Positions 1-10,246 are shown, counted from the stretch's first letter. The stretch is DNA of 64,000 nucleotides from Legionella sp. (GCA_013911415.1 JACETI010000009.1:24133-88132); one strand, 5' to 3'. The notes: a model not told the origin generated them from the letters alone. A program made the numbers and translations.

Positions 1-1314
1 TCCGGCGAACAGTTTTCCTGCAATCGCAGCTACTAGTAATCCGGCAGCGATCAACAAAACCTGGCTATTCATAAAGGTTTCTAATTTGACTTGTATTCCT
101 ACCAAAATAAAAAATAAAGGCGCTAAAATGGACTCAAGCGATCGTAGTAAATCACGAATACTCAAAGGCCTTTCTTCAATAGCTATGTCTTTATTTGTTT
201 CATTGTCTGCAAAAAAATTATCTTGTAATATCAATCCTGCCGAAAAAGCGCCGATTATGGCATTTAATTCAATTGTTGTAGCAAGCCAAGCAAGTAGCAT
301 CAAAAAGAGAAACGAGGTAAAAAGCTTACTTTCCCAAGGATACAAAAAAGCATCAAAAAATTGAATCATTCGTCTTAATAGCCAAGGACCCATTGTAAAA
401 ACACCGACAAAAAACAAAAAAGCAGTCACAAAAATACGCCCTACCAGTAACAAATCAAAACTTCCTTGAACAACAAAAGCACTAATAATTGCGAGCAGGA
501 TTAATCCTAGGATGTCATCAATTACTGCAGCACCTAAAATCGTTCTTGCCTCTCTTGTTTGCAGTTGTTTCATCTCCGAGAGCACACGAGCCGTAATTCC
601 AACGCTCGTCGCTGATAAGGTAGCACCTACAAAAAGTAATGATTGATACGAGGCCATTGGAATCAGCGCTCGCGTGATGGCAAATCCCAAAATAATGGGT
701 AGCAGCACGCCGAGGCAAGCCACCCTCAAAGATTCCCAGCCTGTTTGTTTAAGTTCCTCAACAGAGCTTTCAAGGCCAGCCATAAACAGTAAAAAAATCA
801 CGCCAAAATGCGAAAAAACATCAAGAATATAACTTACCTTCAGCCATGATGGGCCTTGTTTACTCTGCAAAATGGCAAGCATTTGTATTGCATTTTCAAG
901 CGTCATATAGTGTTTAGTCGCGTCTAAGAGCGATGTGTTCATGAGCGCTTGAACTGGCCTTCCCAATACTTCTTCGAGGGGTAAGAAATGAAACATATCT
1001 TGAATGAGACTGTTGAAACTACTGCCTTCTCGTAAAATAAGAAACAATGGCATACCGTAAGCGTAGCCGACATTGCCGATCAACACACCGATTAATAACT
1101 CGCCCAGCACCCCTGGTTGACCGAGTCTGCTTGCTAAATAACGACCGATTAACGCCAAAAAAAGGATAAAAGCAACCCAAAATAAAACAGGACCCATACT
1201 ATCAGGATGGACAGCGGCGACCGGTGGCCGAGCGCCGAAGGCTAGCGATGAAAGACAGCCCCCGACCATTGCGAGGAAATAAAGCCGAGATCGCAAGCTG
1301 CCCTTCGTTTTCAT
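1..1314 (-). CDS. Cation:proton antiporter, CPA2 (KefB/GerN-like) family, C-terminus cut by window edge
   Basis: Reading leftward from an ATG at 1314, the frame stays open for 438 codons to the window edge. The protein is a chain of hydrophobic segments typical of CPA2 sodium or potassium/proton exchangers of the inner membrane. A leader-like hydrophobic stretch at about residues 11-27 is followed by an early segment ending in LGQPGVLGELLIGVLIGN. Later come LESSVEELK, GATLSATSVGITARVL and GAAVIDDILGLILL; the acidic pair in the last matches the ion-binding helix of the family. A hydrophilic loop near residues 390-400 interrupts the later helices. Ion specificity cannot be read from the sequence. 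The divergent gene to the right is ppsA on the same strand, 63 bp upstream of this start. Confidence 0.88.
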   Translation of the reverse strand, partial: MKTKGSLRSRLYFLAMVGGCLSSLAFGARPPVAAVHPDSMGPVLFWVAFILFLALIGRYLASRLGQPGVLGELLIGVLIGNVGYAYGMPLFLILREGSSFNSLIQDMFHFLPLEEVLGRPVQALMNTSLLDATKHYMTLENAIQMLAILQSKQGPSWLKVSYILDVFSHFGVIFLLFMAGLESSVEELKQTGWESLRVACLGVLLPIILGFAITRALIPMASYQSLLFVGATLSATSVGITARVLSEMKQLQTREARTILGAAVIDDILGLILLAIISAFVVQGSFDLLLVGRIFVTAFLFFVGVFTMGPWLLRRMIQFFDAFLYPWESKLFTSFLFLMLLAWLATTIELNAIIGAFSAGLILQDNFFADNETNKDIAIEERPLSIRDLLRSLESILAPLFFILVGIQVKLETFMNSQVLLIAAGLLVAAIAGKLFAG

Positions 1315-1377
1315 ACGCGTTGTCCACCCCAATGACTTGAAGATTCTTATTTGAATATTTTTACAATGATCTATTCA

Positions 1378-3822
1378 TTACTTATCGGCCAATTCAGGTA
1401 ATTCATTGGGCAATTGTTTTGCGAGAAATAAATAGGTGTCCAGCACGGAGTCCGGATTTAATGAAATACTATCAATGCCTTCTTGCATCAACCATTTTGC
1501 AAAATCTGCATGGTCAGAGGGGCCTTGTCCACAAAGTCCTACGTATTTACCCTCGGCCTTGCAAGCTTGGATTGCTTGATGCAATAAGATCTTGACGGCA
1601 TCATTGCGTTCATCAAATTGTGCGGCTACGAGACTTGAATCTCTATCTAGGCCCAGTGTTAATTGGGTTAAGTCGTTGGTACCAATTGAAAAGCCGTCAA
1701 AATAAGCTAAAAATTCTTTTGCCAACAAAGCATTTGAAGGCAGTTCACACATCATCAAGATCCGTAAGCCGTGTTTTCCACGCTCTAAACCATTGGTTGC
1801 AAGAACCTCAATCACTTGTGCGGCCTCAGCGACTGTTCTCACAAAAGGAATCATTACTTCGACATTACTTAATCCCATCTCTTCGCGCACACGACGAATT
1901 GCCTGACACTCTAAAGCAAAACAGTCCATGAATTCTGGAGAGACATAGCGGGAGGCACCTCGATACCCTAACATTGGATTTTCTTCGATGGGCTCGTAAT
2001 GTTTACCTCCTAATAGATTAGCGTATTCGTTTGATTTGAAATCTGAGAAACGAACAATAACAGGCTTTGGATAGAAAGCCGATGCAATCGTAGCTACTCC
2101 TTCTTTTAAGCGCTCTATATAGTATTCAACGGGTGAAGCATAGGCAGCCGTTTTCGCATGAATCGCTTCTTTCAGCGATACATCTTCGAGGCTATCGAAT
2201 TCAAGGAGCGCTTTGGGATGAATACCAATGCTATTAGATATTAAAAATTCGAGGCGAGCCAATCCCACGCCAGCGTTCGGAAGCCCTTGAAAAGAAAAGG
2301 CCCGTTCCGGATTACCGACATTTAACATAATCTTTAAGGGTAATTCAGGGATTTTGTCGACGCCCATACTCGTTCGTTCAAAAGCCAATTGACCTTCGTA
2401 AACATAACCGGTGCTTCCCTCGGCACAGCTAACGGTCACAGGTTGGCCGGCAGGGATCCGCCTGGTGGCGTCACCACAACCCACGACTGCTGGAATACCC
2501 AGTTCCCTTGCCACAATCGCTGCATGACAGGTGCGCCCGCCCCGATTGGTTACAATCGCCGCCGCTCTTTTCATCACCGGCTCCCAATCAGGATCGGTCA
2601 TTTCAGCAACTAAAACGTCCCCAACTTTCACTTGACTCATGTCACTTGGATCGTCAATGACGCGCGCGCAGCCTTGACCGATCTTTTGACCAATACTGCG
2701 ACCCTCAGCTAAGATTTTACCTGTCTCAGAAAGTGTATAACGTTCTCGCTGTCTTGCATGATTTTCTCTTTGTATTGTCTCTGGTCGCGCCTGCAAAATA
2801 TAAAGACGTTGATCGACACCATCTTTCGCCCACTCAATATCCATAGGCCGGCCAAAATGTGATTCAATCGTTAGAGCATGGCGGGCGAGCTCTTCAACCT
2901 CAGTATCTGTTAAAGAAAATAAAGCGGTAGCGGCTGCGGGTACTTTTTCTACACGTACCGTCTCATTGGCAGCAACACTCTTTTCTCCTAAGATGCCAGC
3001 TGCTTCTGTCTTTTCAGCGTATACCATTTTTAAGGCTTTACCACCTAAGGTACGTCGGATCGTTGCAGGCCGCCCGTTTTTTAAACTGGGCTTATGAACA
3101 TAAAATTCATCCGGATTGACAGCGCCTTGAACCACCATTTCTCCTAATCCGTAGGCAGAAGTAATAAAAACAACCTCATCAAAACCCGACTCCGTATCCA
3201 GTGTAAACATCACACCGCTCACCGCCAAATCACTACGAATCATGTGCTGGACACCAACGGATAAGGCAACATCCCGGTGGATAAAACCGTGGTGTACGCG
3301 ATAAGCAATCGCACGATCATTAAACAAGGAAGCAAACACTTGCTTCATTGCAGATAAGATATTTTCGATCCCTTCGATGTTTAAATAGGTCTCTTGCTGG
3401 CCAGCAAAAGATGCGTTCGGCAAATCTTCCGCCGTTGCTGATGAACGTACTGCCACTGTAAATGCATCACGACCGACGGATTTCGATAATTTCTGATAAG
3501 CATCGTGGATGGCTTGTTCAAACTCAGGGGAAAAAGGCGTTTGTAAAATCATCTCTCGAATCGCTTTTCCCGTGGTCGTCAATTGGGCAATATCTTCCAC
3601 GTCCAAAGCATCAAGCATTGAATAAATGCGCTGATCCAAATCAGCCTGCCCAAGAAAATCACGAAAAGCTTCTGTCGTTGTTGCAAATCCATGCGGTACC
3701 AAAATATCAGCGCTCGCAAGGTGTTGAATCATTTCTCCTAATGAGGCATTCTTGCCACCCACATGTTCAATGTCGTTGGCACTCACTTGGTGAAAATCGA
3801 GCGTGTATTGCTTTATGGCCAT
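1378..3822 (-). CDS. ppsA: Phosphoenolpyruvate synthase (pyruvate, water dikinase)
   Basis: PpsA converts pyruvate, ATP and water to PEP, AMP and phosphate, the entry step of gluconeogenesis from pyruvate or amino acids. At 814 residues it is close to the E. coli enzyme (792). An ATP-grasp domain spans about residues 15-345. The swivelling phosphohistidine domain holds [21 protein letters not shown], with the catalytic His at 433. The PEP-binding TIM barrel covers about 490-800 and ends in [13 protein letters not shown] with the catalytic Cys at 764. All key residues are intact. The start is preceded by an AGGAAG ribosome site. It is divergently arranged with purB across 109 bp. The regulatory kinase PpsR, often adjacent in other bacteria, is not next to it here. 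Confidence 0.97.
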   Translation of the reverse strand: MAIKQYTLDFHQVSANDIEHVGGKNASLGEMIQHLASADILVPHGFATTTEAFRDFLGQADLDQRIYSMLDALDVEDIAQLTTTGKAIREMILQTPFSPEFEQAIHDAYQKLSKSVGRDAFTVAVRSSATAEDLPNASFAGQQETYLNIEGIENILSAMKQVFASLFNDRAIAYRVHHGFIHRDVALSVGVQHMIRSDLAVSGVMFTLDTESGFDEVVFITSAYGLGEMVVQGAVNPDEFYVHKPSLKNGRPATIRRTLGGKALKMVYAEKTEAAGILGEKSVAANETVRVEKVPAAATALFSLTDTEVEELARHALTIESHFGRPMDIEWAKDGVDQRLYILQARPETIQRENHARQRERYTLSETGKILAEGRSIGQKIGQGCARVIDDPSDMSQVKVGDVLVAEMTDPDWEPVMKRAAAIVTNRGGRTCHAAIVARELGIPAVVGCGDATRRIPAGQPVTVSCAEGSTGYVYEGQLAFERTSMGVDKIPELPLKIMLNVGNPERAFSFQGLPNAGVGLARLEFLISNSIGIHPKALLEFDSLEDVSLKEAIHAKTAAYASPVEYYIERLKEGVATIASAFYPKPVIVRFSDFKSNEYANLLGGKHYEPIEENPMLGYRGASRYVSPEFMDCFALECQAIRRVREEMGLSNVEVMIPFVRTVAEAAQVIEVLATNGLERGKHGLRILMMCELPSNALLAKEFLAYFDGFSIGTNDLTQLTLGLDRDSSLVAAQFDERNDAVKILLHQAIQACKAEGKYVGLCGQGPSDHADFAKWLMQEGIDSISLNPDSVLDTYLFLAKQLPNELPELADK

Positions 3823-3931
3823 AATATCTTCCTGAGAGAAAGGAGAAAATAGCTTTATTCTACTGGAGTTACGGCAGAGAAGAAACTATGATATGCTTTC
3901 CTAGCTTTAATCGCATTAGTTTTGAGTCCCC
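3823..3931. promoter_or_regulatory. Divergent ppsA/purB intergenic promoter region
   Basis: These 109 bp separate the divergent starts of ppsA and purB and must hold both promoters. For ppsA, reading leftward, TTTCTT-N17-TAGAAT is a possible promoter and AGGAAG the ribosome site. For purB, TATGAT near 3888 could be a -10 box. No operator palindrome was recognised. The promoter assignments are weak. Confidence 0.4.
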
Positions 3932-5302
3932 ATGACACGACCACCTCTGCACGCCATTTCCCCAATTGATGGGCGATATTTAAAAAAAACGACGGTCTTA
4001 CAAGCTTACTTTAGTGAATTTGCATTAATTTATCACCGTCTCATGGTTGAAATCCGCTGGCTGGAATCACTTGCCGCAAACCCTAAGGTTTCAGAAGTCA
4101 AGCCCTTAACCCAGCAGGCAAAGGCCTACCTCGCCTCTGTTTTGAACGATTTTAATGATAAAGAAGCTGATAAAATTAAGCGTTATGAAAAACGTACCAA
4201 TCACGACGTAAAAGCGGTTGAATACTATCTACAAGAAAAATTAGAGGCAAATGAAAGCCTTAAGCCTTACGCAGCTTTTGTTCACTTTGCTTGCACTTCT
4301 GAGGATATTAATAACTTAGCCTACGCACTTATGTTAAAAGGCGCCATTGCCCAAGTCATCCAGCCAACGCTCGCAGAGATCATGGGGGGCATCACCATGC
4401 TCGGTAAACAGCATGGTGATGTGTCCATGCTAGCGCGCACGCATGGGCAGCCTGCTACACCAACCACTGTTGGCAAAGAACTGGTAAATTTTATTGCGCG
4501 TTTAAAACGCCCTCAACAACAATTAGTGGAGGTTCTTATCCCGGCGAAATGTAATGGAGCCGTGGGTAATTACAACGCACATATCATTGCTTATCCTAAC
4601 GTTGATTGGCGCCAGCACTGTGCAGAATTTGTAACCTCACTTGGCTTATCTTTCAGCGCATACACAACGCAAATCGAGCCGCATGATGGGATTGCCGAAG
4701 TCTCTCACATCATGATACGCATCAATAATATTTTACTTGATTACACTCGAGATATTTGGACCTATATTTCACTTAACTATTTCAAACAAAAAACACAGGC
4801 AGCTGAGGTTGGCTCATCCACGATGCCTCACAAAGTCAATCCGATTGACTTTGAAAATGCGGAAGGTAATTTAGGTTTGGCCAATGCCCTTTTTGAGCAC
4901 TTTGCCAATAAATTACCTCAGTCTCGCTTGCAACGTGATCTTTCAGATTCGACGGTATTAAGGAACATAGGCGTTGCCTTTGCTTATACTTTGATTGCCT
5001 TTCAGGCCATCGTGGTTGGAAATGATAAATTACAAATTAACCTCCCCGCATTAAATGAGGATCTAGATTGTAATTGGGAAGTATTAGCAGAAGCTGTACA
5101 AACTGTCATGAGACGTTATGGCATTCCTAACGCCTACGAACAATTAAAACAATTAACCCGTGGTCACGGCATCCAAGAAGATAATTTAAAAGCCTTTATC
5201 GAATCACTGGAGTTGCCAAAAGCAGTCAAAGAACAACTTTTGGCATTAACACCTGATAAATACACAGGCCTTGCCTCGCAACTGGTGAAAGCATTTTCAT
5301 GA
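3932..5302 (+). CDS. purB: Adenylosuccinate lyase
   Basis: PurB catalyses two fumarate-releasing steps of purine synthesis: SAICAR to AICAR, and adenylosuccinate to AMP. The 456-residue length equals that of E. coli PurB. The fumarase/aspartase superfamily signature GSSTMPHKVNPIDFEN is present near residue 295. The substrate-binding TSEDINNLAYALML stretch (about 120) and ARTHGQPATPTTVGKE (about 170, with the catalytic His) are also intact. The gene opens a run of four same-strand genes. Its TGA overlaps the ATG of nadB by four bases (ATGA), so translational coupling is likely. Confidence 0.97.
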   Translation: MTRPPLHAISPIDGRYLKKTTVLQAYFSEFALIYHRLMVEIRWLESLAANPKVSEVKPLTQQAKAYLASVLNDFNDKEADKIKRYEKRTNHDVKAVEYYLQEKLEANESLKPYAAFVHFACTSEDINNLAYALMLKGAIAQVIQPTLAEIMGGITMLGKQHGDVSMLARTHGQPATPTTVGKELVNFIARLKRPQQQLVEVLIPAKCNGAVGNYNAHIIAYPNVDWRQHCAEFVTSLGLSFSAYTTQIEPHDGIAEVSHIMIRINNILLDYTRDIWTYISLNYFKQKTQAAEVGSSTMPHKVNPIDFENAEGNLGLANALFEHFANKLPQSRLQRDLSDSTVLRNIGVAFAYTLIAFQAIVVGNDKLQINLPALNEDLDCNWEVLAEAVQTVMRRYGIPNAYEQLKQLTRGHGIQEDNLKAFIESLELPKAVKEQLLALTPDKYTGLASQLVKAFS

Positions 5303-7077
5303 ACGCAATCGATCAAGATGATCGTAAACAACAAAATTTAAGTCATTTACAACGCGATGATAATGCCAGCAGAGATCTAGCTGAAGACGCTGCCAAAGGA
5401 CACTTACAAACCAATCGGTCTCAAGAAGGCCTCACCTTTGAAGTCGACGTATTGGTATTAGGCAGTGGATTAGCTGGCCTTAATTATTGTTTGGAACTGA
5501 TTAAGCACCATCCCAGCGTTAAAATTGCATTGGTTAGTAAAGCGGCCTTAAATGAATGTAACAGCCGGTATGCACAGGGCGGAATTGCCGCTGCGGTTTC
5601 AACGAAAGATTCGATTGCCTCCCATATAGCAGATACCCTCGAAGCAGGTGACGGGCTTTGCTATCAGCCCGTGGTTGAACAAATCGTCCGCCAGGGACCT
5701 GTGGTTATTCAGCAATTACTTGATTACTCCGTCCAATTTACCCGCCAAGAAAATGGACAGTTTGCTCTTGCTCAAGAAGGTGGTCATTCTCATCGCCGCA
5801 TTTTCAATAGTGGGGATCAAACAGGCCTTACCATTACCCAAGCCTTGTTAGCACATGTACGAGCCCATCCTCAAATCCAATGTTTTGAAGAACATACCGC
5901 TGTTAAACTTATCACCCAAGATCACCCTCACCGTACTGATACGCAAGGCGAAGTCTTAGGCGCCTATGTTTTAGATTGCACAACAGGTCGTATCCATACC
6001 TTCTTGGCACGAGCCGTAATTTTGGCAACCGGCGGTGCCGGTAAAACCTATCGCTATACTACTAACCCAATAATTGCAACAGGTGATGGTGTCGCAATGG
6101 CTTATAGAGCGGGTGCAAGGGTTGGAAACATGGAATTTTATCAATTCCACCCCACCTTACTGCATCATCCAACCATCAATAATTTTTTAATTTCCGAAGC
6201 TGTACGTGGTGAAGGCGCACGCTTAATGAATGCGGAAACAGGTGAGCGCTTCATGACGCGTTATGCGCCTCATCAAATGGAACTTGCGACACGTGATGTC
6301 GTTGCTCGCTCAATCTTCAATGAAATTGAACAAGGACAGATGGGTTACGTCCATTTGGATATCACCCACCAACCGCGTGCATTTCTTGAAAAGCGGTTCC
6401 CGCAAATCTTCTCCACGTTATTACAAGTGGGGATTGATATGAGTCAAGATCCTATCCCTGTTGTTCCTGCTGCTCATTACCAATGTGGCGGTGTTCTAGT
6501 CAACCAAAATGCACAAACCGACTTAAAACGCCTCTATGCCATTGGTGAAGTCGCTTTCACTGGACTGCACGGCGCCAACCGCTTAGCTAGCAACTCGCTG
6601 CTCGAAGGGCTGGTTATGGCCAGTAAGGCGGCTCAGGAAAGCTTAGCGGATATTCAAATCCCTCTGAAAATCACCGATAGTATCGAACAGTGGAGCTCTC
6701 CTCGAGCAGTCAATCCAAGGCGGGCAAGCCAAATCAATGCGCATTGGCGTGGACTCAGGGGAGAAATGACCTCTTATGCCGGTATTGTAAGGACAGAAGC
6801 AGGCTTGATGGATGTGCTACAATTAATCTTACAACGTAAACAGATCATTGATGAGTATTATTGGCGGCACTGCATCACCCGGGATTTTATCGAACTACGT
6901 AATATTGTTTTAAATGCTGAATTGATCGTACGCTCAGCACTCGCCCGAAGAGAATCGCGCGGGGGGCACTTTCGAGAAGATTTCCCACATAAGCAAGCCA
7001 AGCCACAAGAAAGCATTGTAAAATTAACCATGTCACCCAGCTCTTTTACTTCTTTGGTTTATCATGACGAAATTTAA
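5299..7077 (+). CDS. nadB: L-aspartate oxidase with an N-terminal extension
   Basis: NadB oxidises L-aspartate to iminoaspartate with FAD, the first step of de novo NAD synthesis; the product goes to NadA, encoded next. The FAD dinucleotide-binding motif VLVLGSGLAGLN lies at residues 51-62. CNSRYAQGGIAAA, ATGGAGKTYRYTTNP and the HGANRLASNSLLEGLV stretch follow, as in succinate dehydrogenase/NadB flavoproteins. At 592 residues it exceeds the E. coli protein (about 540), mainly through some 45 polar residues before the FAD motif. No better ATG lies downstream of them, and the ATGA overlap with purB supports this start, so the extension may be real. Its 3' end overlaps nadA by 14 bp. Confidence 0.95.
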   Translation: MNAIDQDDRKQQNLSHLQRDDNASRDLAEDAAKGHLQTNRSQEGLTFEVDVLVLGSGLAGLNYCLELIKHHPSVKIALVSKAALNECNSRYAQGGIAAAVSTKDSIASHIADTLEAGDGLCYQPVVEQIVRQGPVVIQQLLDYSVQFTRQENGQFALAQEGGHSHRRIFNSGDQTGLTITQALLAHVRAHPQIQCFEEHTAVKLITQDHPHRTDTQGEVLGAYVLDCTTGRIHTFLARAVILATGGAGKTYRYTTNPIIATGDGVAMAYRAGARVGNMEFYQFHPTLLHHPTINNFLISEAVRGEGARLMNAETGERFMTRYAPHQMELATRDVVARSIFNEIEQGQMGYVHLDITHQPRAFLEKRFPQIFSTLLQVGIDMSQDPIPVVPAAHYQCGGVLVNQNAQTDLKRLYAIGEVAFTGLHGANRLASNSLLEGLVMASKAAQESLADIQIPLKITDSIEQWSSPRAVNPRRASQINAHWRGLRGEMTSYAGIVRTEAGLMDVLQLILQRKQIIDEYYWRHCITRDFIELRNIVLNAELIVRSALARRESRGGHFREDFPHKQAKPQESIVKLTMSPSSFTSLVYHDEI

Positions 7078-8410
7078 ACATTATACCTCTACTCTGCTTA
7101 CACAAACACGCATGCCCATGACGACTGACATGGAGATCTGCCAAAAAGATTATCCGCTTGATTGGTACCAAGAAGATTTCATTCCTTATGCAGAGGCCTA
7201 TCACGCGTTGCCTGATCGAAAATTAACAACGATCGTCGAATGGATGACGCCTTATATGGAACGTGCGCGCGCCCACTTTGGTGAGAAATTATTATTACTA
7301 GCCCACTATTACATGGGCGGTGAGATTGTTCGTCTAATTGAACATTTCGGTGGCTATGTCGGGGATTCTTACCAATTAGCGTTAATGGCGGCTAAGCACC
7401 CTGAAAAATCACTGATTATCGAGTCTGCCGTACATTTTATGGCAGAGTCTATTAGTATCCTGGCGCATGATCATCAAGAAGTGTACATCACAAATCCTAA
7501 AGCAGGTTGTACGATGGAAATGCTAGCCAAAGATTTTATGGTCGAACCTGCTTTTATCGATCTCAATGAACGTTACGGCTCTGAAAATATATTACCCGTA
7601 TGCTATATGAACACCTCTGGCCGTCTTAAAGCCATGACCGGTGCCCAAGGCGGTACTGTTTGTACCAGCTCAAATGTAAAGAAAATTTTTCAATGGGCTC
7701 GCCAACAAAAGCGTAAAATCCTTTTTATCCCTGATCAACACATGGGCGAAAATGTCGCTTACTGGCTAGGCATTAAAAATCTCGCGTACTGGCCTGGAGG
7801 TACCGCCGGTGCACAATACAGTCTCGCCGCTCAAGATGAGGCAACGCTTGAGCAATTTGATAAAGCTGAGCTGATTCTATTCTCAAGTGAATGCTCAGTA
7901 CACACTTACTACCAACCAAAGATGTGTGAATATTGGCATGAGAAAGGTTATACCACCATCGTCCACCCTGAATGTCGTAATACTGTTATCCAACTGGCAC
8001 ATCATGCGGGCTCAACGTCATTTGTTTGGGATTTTGTCACCCAAGATAAAGCAGGTACAAAACGTTACGCGATTGGTACTGAAAATCATTTGGTAGAGAA
8101 TCTTAAACAATATTGTAAGCCGTTAGGTATTGAAGTGGTAAATTTGGCAGAAATACCAACGAACGATATCGAAAAAGGTATGGGTTGCGGATGTGCTACC
8201 ATGTCTCGAAACGATCCACCCCACCTCGTCGCCTTGGTCGATTTATTACGACAGGGAAAAACCCTTTCCTACAATAAAGTCGAAGCCGGCGACGCGGTGA
8301 ATGAATTTACAGGGACACGTCAACGTTTAGGTAAAGAAGATCAGCAGTGGGTAATTGCTAATGCAAAAAAAGCCCTGGAGATGATGATCGATATTACTGA
8401 AAAAGATTAA
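7064..8410 (+). CDS. nadA: Quinolinate synthase (Bacillus-type, long form)
   Basis: NadA condenses iminoaspartate with dihydroxyacetone phosphate to quinolinate using an oxygen-sensitive [4Fe-4S] cluster. Family landmarks resemble the B. subtilis type more than the E. coli type: HFMAES, NPKAGCTMEML (Cys149), TSSNV, PDQHMGEN, SSECSVHTYYQP (Cys277), HPEC, IGTENHLVENL and GMGCGCATM (Cys375 or Cys377). The three cluster ligands are therefore present. The protein has 448 residues against about 370 for typical members; the extra length is an N-terminal extension of some 40 residues and an insertion around residues 245-265. The start overlaps the end of nadB by 14 bp, fitting a coupled nadB-nadA pair. 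No nadC is seen nearby. Confidence 0.95.
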   Translation: MTKFKHYTSTLLTQTRMPMTTDMEICQKDYPLDWYQEDFIPYAEAYHALPDRKLTTIVEWMTPYMERARAHFGEKLLLLAHYYMGGEIVRLIEHFGGYVGDSYQLALMAAKHPEKSLIIESAVHFMAESISILAHDHQEVYITNPKAGCTMEMLAKDFMVEPAFIDLNERYGSENILPVCYMNTSGRLKAMTGAQGGTVCTSSNVKKIFQWARQQKRKILFIPDQHMGENVAYWLGIKNLAYWPGGTAGAQYSLAAQDEATLEQFDKAELILFSSECSVHTYYQPKMCEYWHEKGYTTIVHPECRNTVIQLAHHAGSTSFVWDFVTQDKAGTKRYAIGTENHLVENLKQYCKPLGIEVVNLAEIPTNDIEKGMGCGCATMSRNDPPHLVALVDLLRQGKTLSYNKVEAGDAVNEFTGTRQRLGKEDQQWVIANAKKALEMMIDITEKD

Positions 8411-8421
8411 GGCATCTTCCA

Positions 8422-9021
8422 GTGCGCTTCTCGAAACGCCTCCTATGCTGCCTTATTATTTTTAGCAGCGCTCTTTACATGGGAGCCAGTGAAGCGAGGA
8501 ATTTAATGAAAAATGTCATAACAAAAGATTCTTTAACTCAGGATCTTTATAATATCCCTGTCCAAACGATTACAGGCGAAGAGACCACGCTTGAGTCATA
8601 TAAAGGCAAAGTCCTCTTGATTGTAAACGTCGCAAGCCGATGCGGTTTTACTAAACAATACGTTGCGCTTGAAGAAATGTACCGACAATACAAAAATCGC
8701 GGTTTAGTCATTTTAGCCTTCCCATGCAATCAATTTTTCGGTCAGGAGCCCGGTTCTAACAATGAAATTAAGGGGTTTGCTGAAAGCTGCTATCAAATAA
8801 CCTTTCCACTTTTTGCCAAAATCAATGTTAAGGGTCCACAACAAGCGCCCCTTTACCAATACCTTCAAACCCATCTTCAAAAAAAGCCCTTAAAATTTAT
8901 GCCTTGGAACTTCACAAAAATACTGGTGGATACAAAAGGCAACATCGTTAGGCAATACGCCCCTATCACCTCTTTTGATAAATTGAAGCAGGCTGTTGAG
9001 GAATTATTACCAAAAACTTAG
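8422..9021 (+). CDS. Glutathione peroxidase-family (thiol peroxidase) protein, exported
   Basis: This is a cysteine-type GPx/BtuE family protein that reduces peroxides, probably using thioredoxin. NVASRCGFTKQY carries the peroxidatic Cys in place of selenocysteine. FPCNQFFGQEPG holds the Gln and a second Cys, and PWNFTKILVDTKGN supplies the Trp and Asn of the active-site tetrad. The first 25 residues (basic start, hydrophobic run LLCCLIIFSSALYMG, then SEA) look like a signal peptide, so the enzyme probably works in the periplasm. BtuE itself lacks such a leader. The start is GTG, 11 bp after nadA, consistent with being the last gene of the operon. Confidence 0.92.
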   Translation: MRFSKRLLCCLIIFSSALYMGASEARNLMKNVITKDSLTQDLYNIPVQTITGEETTLESYKGKVLLIVNVASRCGFTKQYVALEEMYRQYKNRGLVILAFPCNQFFGQEPGSNNEIKGFAESCYQITFPLFAKINVKGPQQAPLYQYLQTHLQKKPLKFMPWNFTKILVDTKGNIVRQYAPITSFDKLKQAVEELLPKT

Positions 9022-9325
9022 GATTCTTTAGGTCATTCATCCGTAAATTTTCACCTTGATTTTTTCTGACCATTCATTGGATTTAGATAGTGAATTCACT
9101 ATCTAAATCACCATTATCGTGGCTCGCTCTTCTTTATTAGTTCAATAGAACTAAAACTATATTCCGCCCAACAGCCCCGATTAGAACAGCCTTTACTACC
9201 ATAAGCTAATCCTGCTTGGGTTTGAGGTTAAAGTTCCTTGATTTAATGAATTCTATTGTGGCTATTGATTTTTTCTTTAGAAACAGGTTTGATAATATAT
9301 GTACCATTAGCTTAATAGGGATATT
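9022..9325. other. Intergenic region with a 30-bp palindrome
   Basis: These 304 bp lie between the peroxidase gene and the outer-membrane protein gene. They contain the perfect palindrome at 9080-9109 and a small AGTTC/GAACT hairpin near 9140. Just before the next ATG there is a purine-rich TAGGGA ribosome site. No coding potential was recognised. Confidence 0.6.
9080..9109. repeat. Perfect 30-bp palindrome centred on GAATTC
   Basis: The 15-base arms are exactly complementary with no spacer (GATTTAGATAGTGAA and its reverse complement). There is no T-tract on either side, so a simple intrinsic terminator is unlikely. A dimeric regulator site upstream of the outer-membrane gene, or an RNA 3'-end hairpin for the nad operon, are both possible. 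Confidence 0.85.
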
Positions 9326-10087
9326 ATGAATAAAAATAAAGTCGATATAATGGTCTCTTTGATCGGATTGAGCGCTTCTTTCCTGAGTTACGCAGGTACA
9401 ATGGGAGTGGTCGAAGCACCTACTAGAAATTTATACTTAACCGCTTCTGCTAATTATAATATGTTCGATGTCAATAGAGCCACAACAACCAGCATCACCA
9501 ATGACTCTATAAGTGCATTGGCTTCAAGCATGCAGAATCGTTGGGGATATGGCGGCGGTATTGGTTTCATTTATTGCGATCAACTGCGATTTGATTTCAT
9601 CACTCAAGCACGACCGAATATTCATTACTCCGTAACCGATACTGTTCCAGAAACAGCGAGAGGGACAGTTGATATTACTAGCTACATGTTCAATGCATAT
9701 TATACCTTACCTACTTTAGCTTACTTCAATCTATCGCCTTTCAACCTCTCTCCTTACTTTACAGTCGGAATCGGTCCCTCAATGACAAGTACAAGTCAAA
9801 TTTTTTGGCCTGATGCTTCTGTCAATCAACTAGAGGGTGGACATCGTATTATTAATTTTGCTTGGCAAGTAGGTGCCGGTGTTTCCTATGCGCTAACTGA
9901 TTATCTGGATCTTGATTTCAATTATGAATTTTTTGGATTAAATAAGTTTGCTAATAATGGCTTTTTTACCCAGCTAGCACCTGAAGGTGATTCAGCAGCT
10001 GGGCAAGCAGCCCCCACAACCTTTAGACGCTTGTATGATAATCAACTGCAAATTGGTGTCCGTTATAAATTTAACGGCCCTTATTAG
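9326..10087 (+). CDS. Outer-membrane beta-barrel protein
   Basis: A 253-residue exported protein. The first 24 residues form a signal peptide (charged start, then MVSLIGLSASFLSYAG). The rest alternates short aromatic/polar strands with turns, for example YLTASANYNMFDVN, IGFIYCDQLRFDF, FTVGIGPSMTSTS and WQVGAGVSYALTDYLDLDFNYEF. The C-terminal strand LQIGVRYKF is followed by four extra residues. This is the look of a small eight-stranded OmpA/OmpW-like barrel. No periplasmic domain is present. A specific function such as porin, adhesin or immune-evasion protein cannot be assigned. It is a single-gene unit followed by a convergent hemerythrin gene. Confidence 0.82.
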   Translation: MNKNKVDIMVSLIGLSASFLSYAGTMGVVEAPTRNLYLTASANYNMFDVNRATTTSITNDSISALASSMQNRWGYGGGIGFIYCDQLRFDFITQARPNIHYSVTDTVPETARGTVDITSYMFNAYYTLPTLAYFNLSPFNLSPYFTVGIGPSMTSTSQIFWPDASVNQLEGGHRIINFAWQVGAGVSYALTDYLDLDFNYEFFGLNKFANNGFFTQLAPEGDSAAGQAAPTTFRRLYDNQLQIGVRYKFNGPY

Positions 10088-10133
10088 TAACAGGTGATGT
10101 TTTTTTAGCATCATCTCCACACAACGATATTCT

Positions 10134-10161
10134 AGGCACACTTTTTCTCCACTGTGTGCCT
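10134..10161. terminator. Hairpin between convergent genes (possible terminator)
   Basis: AGGCACAC and GTGTGCCT form an 8-bp perfect stem with a 12-base loop between the convergent outer-membrane and hemerythrin genes. Neither side has a convincing U-tract, so this would be an atypical or processing hairpin. Confidence 0.4.
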
Positions 10162-10246
10162 GGAAAAACTATAAAAACCCTTCAGTTATTTCCTTCTTTC
10201 TATCCAATATTTTTTAAAAAACTAGAAAGGTCAGTGCGTTCTTTTA

